From: Medicago truncatula
Lineage: Eukaryota; Streptophyta; Magnoliopsida; Fabales; Fabaceae
Assembly: GCF_003473485.1 (NCBI RefSeq)
Contig: NC_053042.1
Span: forward strand, 37,166,762 to 37,230,761
Direction: 5' to 3'
DNA length: 64,000 bases
Shown: one piece after another, positions 58,301-64,000 of the stretch
Layout: each line of letters opens with the position of its first letter
Position numbering within the stretch: the stretch's first letter is position 1
The notes under the pieces: generated by a model
Databases searched by the model: none
What the model was told of the DNA's origin: nothing
Seen by the model: only the letters and a program-made list of their open reading frames with translations
Program-made: the position numbers and the translations under genes

Positions 58301-60820
58301 AGTTTTTTCATCACCTCCTTTTTTGATCAAGAATCTTCTGTTTCTTTCTTCATCATGTCTGAGAGTTCTGCAGAAAGTGTCAATGGCGGATACACCAACA
58401 CTAAGACTAAGGGTTATCAGAATGATACCCTCAGTCCCTATTTCATGCATCCAAATGAGAATCCAGGTGTTGTTCTTGTTACTCTTCTTTCATCTGGCCT
58501 TAATTATCAATCTTGGTCTCGTTCTGTGGCAGTGGCTTTGAAACCAAAGCACAAACAGCATTTCATCAATGGTTCCTTACCAAGACCTCCAAATTATGAT
58601 CATGATTCTATAGCTTGGGATAGGTGTAATACCATGATCATTTCATGGCTCAACAAATCTGTTGATCCTGAAATATCAGAGTATCCTATGGATGGACACT
58701 GCTTCTAAAATTTGGAAAGAACTCAAGGATAGATTCTATCAAGGTGATATTTTTAGGATCTCTAATATCCAAGAAGAAATCTACACTCTGAAGCAAGGTG
58801 ATTCTTCTATTTCTTCCTATTACACCAAGATGAAGAAACTTTGGCAGAAATTAGATAATTTCAGGCCCATTCCTGATAGTGACTGTGTTGAAAATTGTAC
58901 TGTTGTGACCAAGATGTGTGAGTACAAAGAATGTGATCAAGTTATTAGATTCCTCAAAGAGATCAATGAACAATACACTTCTGTACGAGACCAGATCATG
59001 CTAATGGACCCCTTTCTCTCTATTGCAAAGGTTTATTCTTTACTTGTTCAACAAGAAAGACAAATTAACCTCCATTTGGATGAATAAAAAATTCTAGCTG
59101 TCTCAGGAAATAATTTTTCAGCTCCTCCATCTACTGGGTAGAGACACTTCATCACATGGAATAGGTAATAGGGGAGGAAAATCATCTGGTGGCAGAGGCA
59201 AAGGCATCAGAATTTGTTCTTTTGTGGCAGAAGTGGTCACACCATAGATACATGTTTCAAGAAGCATGGTGTGCCTCCACATTTTCAGCAAAATGATATG
59301 ATCAATAATTGTTCTAATACTAATGGACAAGAAGATGATTCACGTTCTATTGCATACGATGAAGATGCTCATGATGCAGACACATGAAATTTATCTTTCA
59401 CTTAAGAGCAGCACAAAGCATCGCTAGCTCTTCTTCAAAATTCAAACACATTGCCTTCTCATAGTGTAAATCATATTACCAGCAATTCACCATTAGGCAC
59501 ATGTATAATATGCACTATTCCCAATATCCTTAAACCTGAAACTTTTATTCTTGATACAGGAGCCACTGATCATGTATGTTATTCTAGAAAAAAAGAGTAA
59601 AACCTATTCAAATCAACAACTGGTTTTTGTTTTTTTCTTGGAGATTTATTAATTAGATAGAAAAGCAAGAAAAAATCAGTGGTGTCCAGATGATCAAAGC
59701 CCTTCCTCAAGCAACCTGTGAAGGGCAATTGCTGCCATACTTATTGCAGGATTTTCAAATATCTCATTCTTCACCAATCATCATCTACTGTGACAATAAA
59801 TCAGCTATGCACATAGCAGCTAATCCAGTTTTCATGAGAGTACAAATCACATAGAAATAGACTGCCATGTGGTGAGAGATAAATTTCAATCAGGAATTCT
59901 TCACCTACTGCCTATCTCCTCAAATGAACAAGTGGCAGATATTCTCACCAAACCTCTTCATCCATGACCATTTACCTCATTGGAAAACAAGCTTGGAACA
60001 TTGGATATATATTCCACCTTGAGAGAGGGTGGTAAAGTGTAATTAAATATTAGTTTAGGCAATTACTTGTTAGACAAGTAAGTGCGTAGTTCAGTAACTA
60101 ACTAACTAACTGTCTTGACAGTTATGGATGTTATAATAATTGGTTATAGTTAAATAACTAACTATAGTTAAGCGTGTTGGGTACTTAGAATAGTATAAAT
60201 AAGTGTGACTCTACATTGTAAAATTCGGATTTTGTGAATACACTTCCTTTCCTTCAATTCATTGTTCCATAGTTCATAGCAGTGTTTCTCTCTTTTCTAT
60301 TCAATGGAGATTCAATCCTATCTTTTTATGAATCCCCTACAGCAGTCAGCTGCATGGTGCAACAACTCCATGGTGTGGCAACCGTGGGAATCGTTAAATC
60401 TAGTGAGTGAAAAATTCTCTATCTAAATCTAAATTCAACATTTTTATGAAGCATAACAACCAACAACAGTGTTTGCAAGAGAATTCACAAAAAGGTAAAA
60501 CATACCAACATAGTCAGAGAATTTTTCAATCTTTTCTAAACGACCAGATTGTTTTTTATCTACTTGGGGAATGATCTTCTGGTCTACTCCCACCTTGGAT
60601 GTTTGTCGCCGGTAATGCGAGGCGGTGGCCACGGCAGTCAAACCGGCTAAGGAGGCAGCCAGCGTGAAGCGGATGGCTTTACCAATAGAACCATCTAAAT
60701 AACAAAGAATGTTGTAGTTTAGTCATGTTACAAAGATAGTTACATATACTTGATTTATTAACCAAATTGAACTTATGCTTATTTATAATGAATAGGAAAA
60801 AAAAATTTACCTTGCTCCAT
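55320..60820 (-). CDS. Membrane-anchored P-loop kinase with zeta-toxin-type domain, copy 2
   Basis: Nine exons, high to low: 60820-60811, 60694-60506, 57792-57569, 57476-57415, 57272-57072, 56775-56646, 56569-56259, 55821-55677, 55583-55320, giving 511 aa. Every splice phase equals that of copy 1. The N-terminal anchor (ASLAGLTAVATAS), Walker A GGGMGAGKSS, VVVEADAFKESDVIY, VHKSSTDAA, VIMDGTL and the late arginine cluster are all present, so the kinase core should be functional. Compared with copy 1 it lacks 4 residues before the Walker A exon core and 10 in the exon-7 loop, and has a slightly longer C-terminus. Intron 2 is 2.7 kb because it hosts a decayed copia element. Substrate and partner are unknown. 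Confidence 0.87.
55865..56180. repeat. Repeat in intron 7 of kinase copy 2
   Basis: Words such as 'attttagtctttgaaa', 'tttagtcgctcaaa' and their inverted forms 'gggactaaaatgttatttt' and 'gggattaaatgatcaa' mark a TIR-type dispersed repeat. The matching intron of copy 1 lacks it. Ends are approximate. Confidence 0.5.
58100..60314 (+). mobile_element. Internally deleted Ty1/copia retrotransposon in intron 2 of kinase copy 2
   Basis: Inserted antisense to the host gene. The gag starts at 58355 (MSESSAESVNGGY) with the copia gag features (LLSSGLNYQSWSRSV, IWKELKDRFYQGDIFRISNI, LKQGDSSISSYYTKMKKLW). A frameshift lies near 58680, and a stop at about 59085. A zinc-knuckle remnant (about 59212-59260) has lost one base. 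A protease start (ILDTGATDHVC) is at about 59544-59580. Integrase and most of RT are gone. Then comes the RNase H end (CDNKSAMHIAANP, HIEIDCHVVRDKF, NEQVADILTKPLH, about 59790-59967), a purine tract, and an LTR from about 60030. A possible duplication is aatcc (58095-58099 and about 60314-60318). Dead element. Confidence 0.8.
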
Positions 60821-61397
60821 CTTGTTGGAGATTCACAATCACAAACACAAACACAAATTGACTAGAGCCAAAGTAAGAACTATGCCTTGATTAATGTTAC
60901 TTCTCTCACTCAAATCAAAGTGGCATATAATGAAACAACTCATCAATCAACTTGATATAATTATAAGTGCTTCGACCAGATTAATTAAGTTGACCTTATA
61001 GCCAGCTTTTTACATATTAAAAAAATGTTTTCTTTGGCACGTCTAACAGATTCATAGCCTTACGTTAGTTGATAATGTCATTGCTTCATACATATATGAT
61101 GTACGTATGACGGGGACACAGTGTGTATAGGATATAGTTTATGCAGATTACTTTCATAAAAATGTGAAAGGAAATTATTTTTCAAGAAGTCAATTGATTC
61201 ATACATATGTGCTAGTCTAGGTCAACACATAATGATAACTTTAAGACAGTTTTTTTTATTTTTTTTTAGGGAATGATGACCTCAAGACATGTTAAGTGAT
61301 TTTATTGAAAACAGTATTCAAATAAAATTAAAGACGGAAGGAAAATGAGAGGAAAGAAAGATGTATATTTTAATAAAATGAGAAAAATAAAAACAAA

Positions 61398-61448
<51 letters not shown>

Positions 61449-63630
61449 TAATTTTGATTGCCAGGTTGAAGAATTTGGTGACAACGAAACTGGATCGTTG
61501 ACGAGCCATGAAATATTTTAAAGATGTAGATTTAGTTCGCGACTCAACCTAATATTTTGTTCGATGAAATTATTTTATGTTCATGTTCGAGAATTGAAGA
61601 AACAATGTTAATATATTATATTATCAACCATGTCTATCAAGCACGCCGTCGTTCTAGTTTATCTTAATTAGCTATTTCATTTTCAACGTAAACATTTCAA
61701 GGAACTCCAAAAGTTGCTTATGGTGAAATCTTCTAAATCTTATAGTAATTGTTGATTTTCTCTTATTTGGAAATAATTTATAGTTATCAAATTTACCTAA
61801 TTGTCACTATATTATTTAGGCATTTATCAACTTGTTTTGCAAATAATCTTATACAAATCTGCCAATTCATTGCAAATAGTATATAGTTAGATTTTGAGTG
61901 CCAACATAGCTAGTCTGAACCTTTTCCATTCCCATGTAGGTTAATTGACAAAGGGTTGGAGTATCAAAGACCAAGAATTACTCCCGAGAATCAGGCCAAT
62001 AGCGATCCAAGTTAGAAATTTGAGGAAATTAGTAAAAGCCAATTCGCTAGGTGAGCCCAAAGCGAGCCAAATCAGCGAGTTAAAAGGTGGATTGCAAGAG
62101 TTGATTCACTAAGCAAGCATCGATTCACTTTAAGGCAACATTAGTGACATGTTGTATTAGTTGGAAATTACTTCACATTGAAGAAACCTCAGCGAGCACC
62201 TGTTCGCTTAGCAAATCTTCCCTTTTATGCAAAGCATATAAAGCAACTCAGAAACCAAATTTGGGCATTCTTACACTTCTGGAAGGAAACATAGATAAAG
62301 GCACATAGTAGAGAATGGTGAGCAAACAAGGTTGGGGAGGCTTGGAAGCTTGGACATCAAGATTTCATGTTATTTCAGCTCATTCTCACTTCTTTGTACT
62401 AGATAACATGGGTATCTGTAGCTAAATTTCCTCGGTCAAAACTCTCTTATTTGACCAGAACACCTTAATGTCTTAGGTGAGTTTGTTCCCATTGAAAGTT
62501 TGATTGAACGTTAAAACTATGCATCAAAATTCTAAAATCCAATATTTCTAAAACTATTATCGATTGAACATTTATATTATATCAAGTTTCAAAAGTCAGA
62601 GTTAGTAATCAATTCATATATTTGTCAACGTATAAAAAGCATTATGCACAAGTATAACTGAATAATATTAAGAAATTCAATTGCAAAGTACTCAACATCA
62701 ACGATTACATGGTTCAAGTAGATTCAGAGAAGTTCATCTACTCACCTAATCAAAAGAAATCTAGCTATTCATAACCAAAATGCGCATGGCAACAAGATTA
62801 AGAAATTATACATGAATAGATGATGAACAAGAAGCTTCAATCTTGTTTCTAAGGCGAATCTTCAGTTTGGACCTCTTAGAAATCGTGTTCCTTAGCTTCT
62901 CAGTGCAAAAAGTCGACCCCTAGGTCTGAGGTGTTCATTGGTTTATATAGAAAAAAATGAGGTCCCTTATTTGTAGAACGACTTGGGCGATGCACAGGCA
63001 ACAAAACCTTGCCCTCTTCTTTCTTCATCTTCCTACACTATACGCAAGATGTAACCTCAATCAGCTTGTATCATCTGTTTTCTTTATTCAGTCTCATTTC
63101 TCTACATCGTAACCTCCATAGTAACTATACTCCAAGAGATCACTCGATACATCTCGTAACATGCATAGCATGACCACATAGTTGTCTGGTTATGATGAAT
63201 TTGATCTGGCTCAGAATGTCTTCTCAGTACTACGACAATTCCTTCAACTTGTCGCTGAACTCAACTAAAAAAATTCTGCAAATGACTCAATTGACTGCCA
63301 AATGACTCCAAAACGATGCTAAAATACTGTTATGACCGGGAATCACCGATATACTTTTTATAAAGAAAAAAATTCCCCGTACATGTCACAGGTCAACACT
63401 AACATTCACACCAAATTAGAGCGGGAAATAAAGCTCCAATGGTATTCACTAAATATATATACACAGACATGTACATAGCTAAACTCAATAACAAATCATC
63501 AGAGTTGGTTTGCATATTGATGCCAAGAAAATGACTTCTTTCAGTTACCTTGTTTCCCATGCTGATGTTGAACCATAGAAATAATACATGTACAAAAAGT
63601 TTAATAACACATCATGCGATGATATATTAG
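60821..63630. other. Intergenic between kinase copies 2 and 3
   Basis: The first 300 bp upstream of kinase copy 2 keep partial similarity to the flank of copy 1, including the 19-bp block at 61106-61124. A TA microsatellite lies at about 61399-61442. Between 61900 and 62450, words such as 'gcgagccaaatcagcgag' and 'cagcgagcacctgttcgc' suggest a degenerate retroelement. No protein-coding exon was found. Confidence 0.5.
61106..61124 (-). promoter_or_regulatory. 19-bp block conserved upstream of kinase copies 1 and 2
   Basis: Same sequence as 29137-29155. Here it lies about 290 bp upstream of the start codon at 60820. At copy 1 the distance is about 1350 bp, or roughly 900 bp once the inserted SINE and MITE are subtracted. 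Confidence 0.4.
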
Positions 63631-64000
63631 TTATTGTTTTCTGATGATTTTTTCTATTTTCTGAATGGATTCCCTTAACTTTTCCACATCATTTGACCTA
63701 GAAGGAGAAAGAACAATGTCATTCCAAACAGAGCCAGGTCCCATAGTAGCGTCGGTTTCATTGTAAAGTTCGTAGATGGAATCTGCCTCGGTATTTAAAC
63801 TGCGTATCATTTTCAAGCATTTGAGAACTTCACGTTTCACTTGTAGATTGTGAGAATCATTCTTCCATTGTATTAACTGCAGTATATAGTACAACTAAAT
63901 TACCCTTTTGCATATTAATGCTAATAAAGTGTAAAATTGAACATTTCACCAAAATAGTATGCAAAACTGTTTGCTACCTTTGGTGGACCACGAACATCAC
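63631..64000 (-). CDS. Zeta-type kinase, copy 3, 3' end only (partial)
   Basis: Two exons are visible: the end of exon 8 (64000-63978, coding ...RGPPK before its donor) and the last exon 63876-63631, with a TAA stop. The last exon encodes LIQWKNDSHNLQVK, then SLNTEADSIYELYNE and GPGSVWNDIVLSPSRS, matching the C-termini of copies 1 and 2 with lower identity. The rest of the gene lies beyond the window, so its integrity cannot be judged. Confidence 0.8.

Noticed and set aside
1-64000. CRISPR arrays, operons or phage-like modules
   Set aside because: No regularly spaced identical repeats and no co-directional intronless gene runs; the genes are intron-rich plant genes.

Overview
The window is plant nuclear DNA, AT-rich, with long introns and many nested transposable elements. 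Three genes for sieve element occlusion (SEO) proteins, two of them resembling the forisome subunits found only in papilionoid legumes, point to a legume, most likely Medicago or a close relative. This is inferred from gene content; no species marker was tested.

Layout. 1-13.3 kb: two SEO genes in tandem on the + strand (2583-6797, 675 aa; 10418-13311, 647 aa), each with a TATA box about 100 bp upstream. 13.3-17.7 kb: repeats, including a hAT element (8-bp target duplication) that splits a small unknown ORF. 17.8-23.3 kb: a complete nine-exon CRM-domain gene (CFM3-like, 838 aa, organelle intron splicing). 23.9-27.8 kb, - strand: a nine-exon gene for a membrane-anchored P-loop kinase with a zeta-toxin-type fold (520 aa). 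27.9-38.4 kb: gene-poor DNA with a SINE, a solo LTR, a 1.5-kb Mutator-like element, a 5'-truncated LINE and several MITEs, most with exact target duplications. 38.4-40.5 kb: a much less interrupted duplicate of parts of 27.2-35.5 kb, including a broken copy of the start of the kinase gene. 40.8-44.4 kb, - strand: a third, more diverged SEO gene (696 aa). 44.4-55 kb: repeats, a Ty3/gypsy LTR-gag remnant and a decayed plant-mobile-domain gene. 55.3-60.8 kb, - strand: a second kinase gene (511 aa), intact although a decayed Ty1/copia element sits in its intron 2. 63.6-64 kb, - strand: the 3' end of a third kinase copy, running off the window.

How the genes relate. SEO proteins are phloem proteins that plug sieve tubes after wounding; the + strand pair looks like local duplication within the forisome-type branch, while the distant - strand gene resembles the SEO type found in most dicots. 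The zeta-type kinases form a separate dispersed tandem family (two full genes, one partial, one pseudogene fragment) with the catalytic motifs kept. The CFM3-like gene is single copy here. I see no operon-like or defence-system logic linking the families. The least explained features are the plant zeta-kinase cluster with a 19-bp identical upstream block, an intron found only in the first SEO gene, and the element-riddled segmental duplication. All exon borders were read by eye from GT/AG sites and reading-frame continuity.
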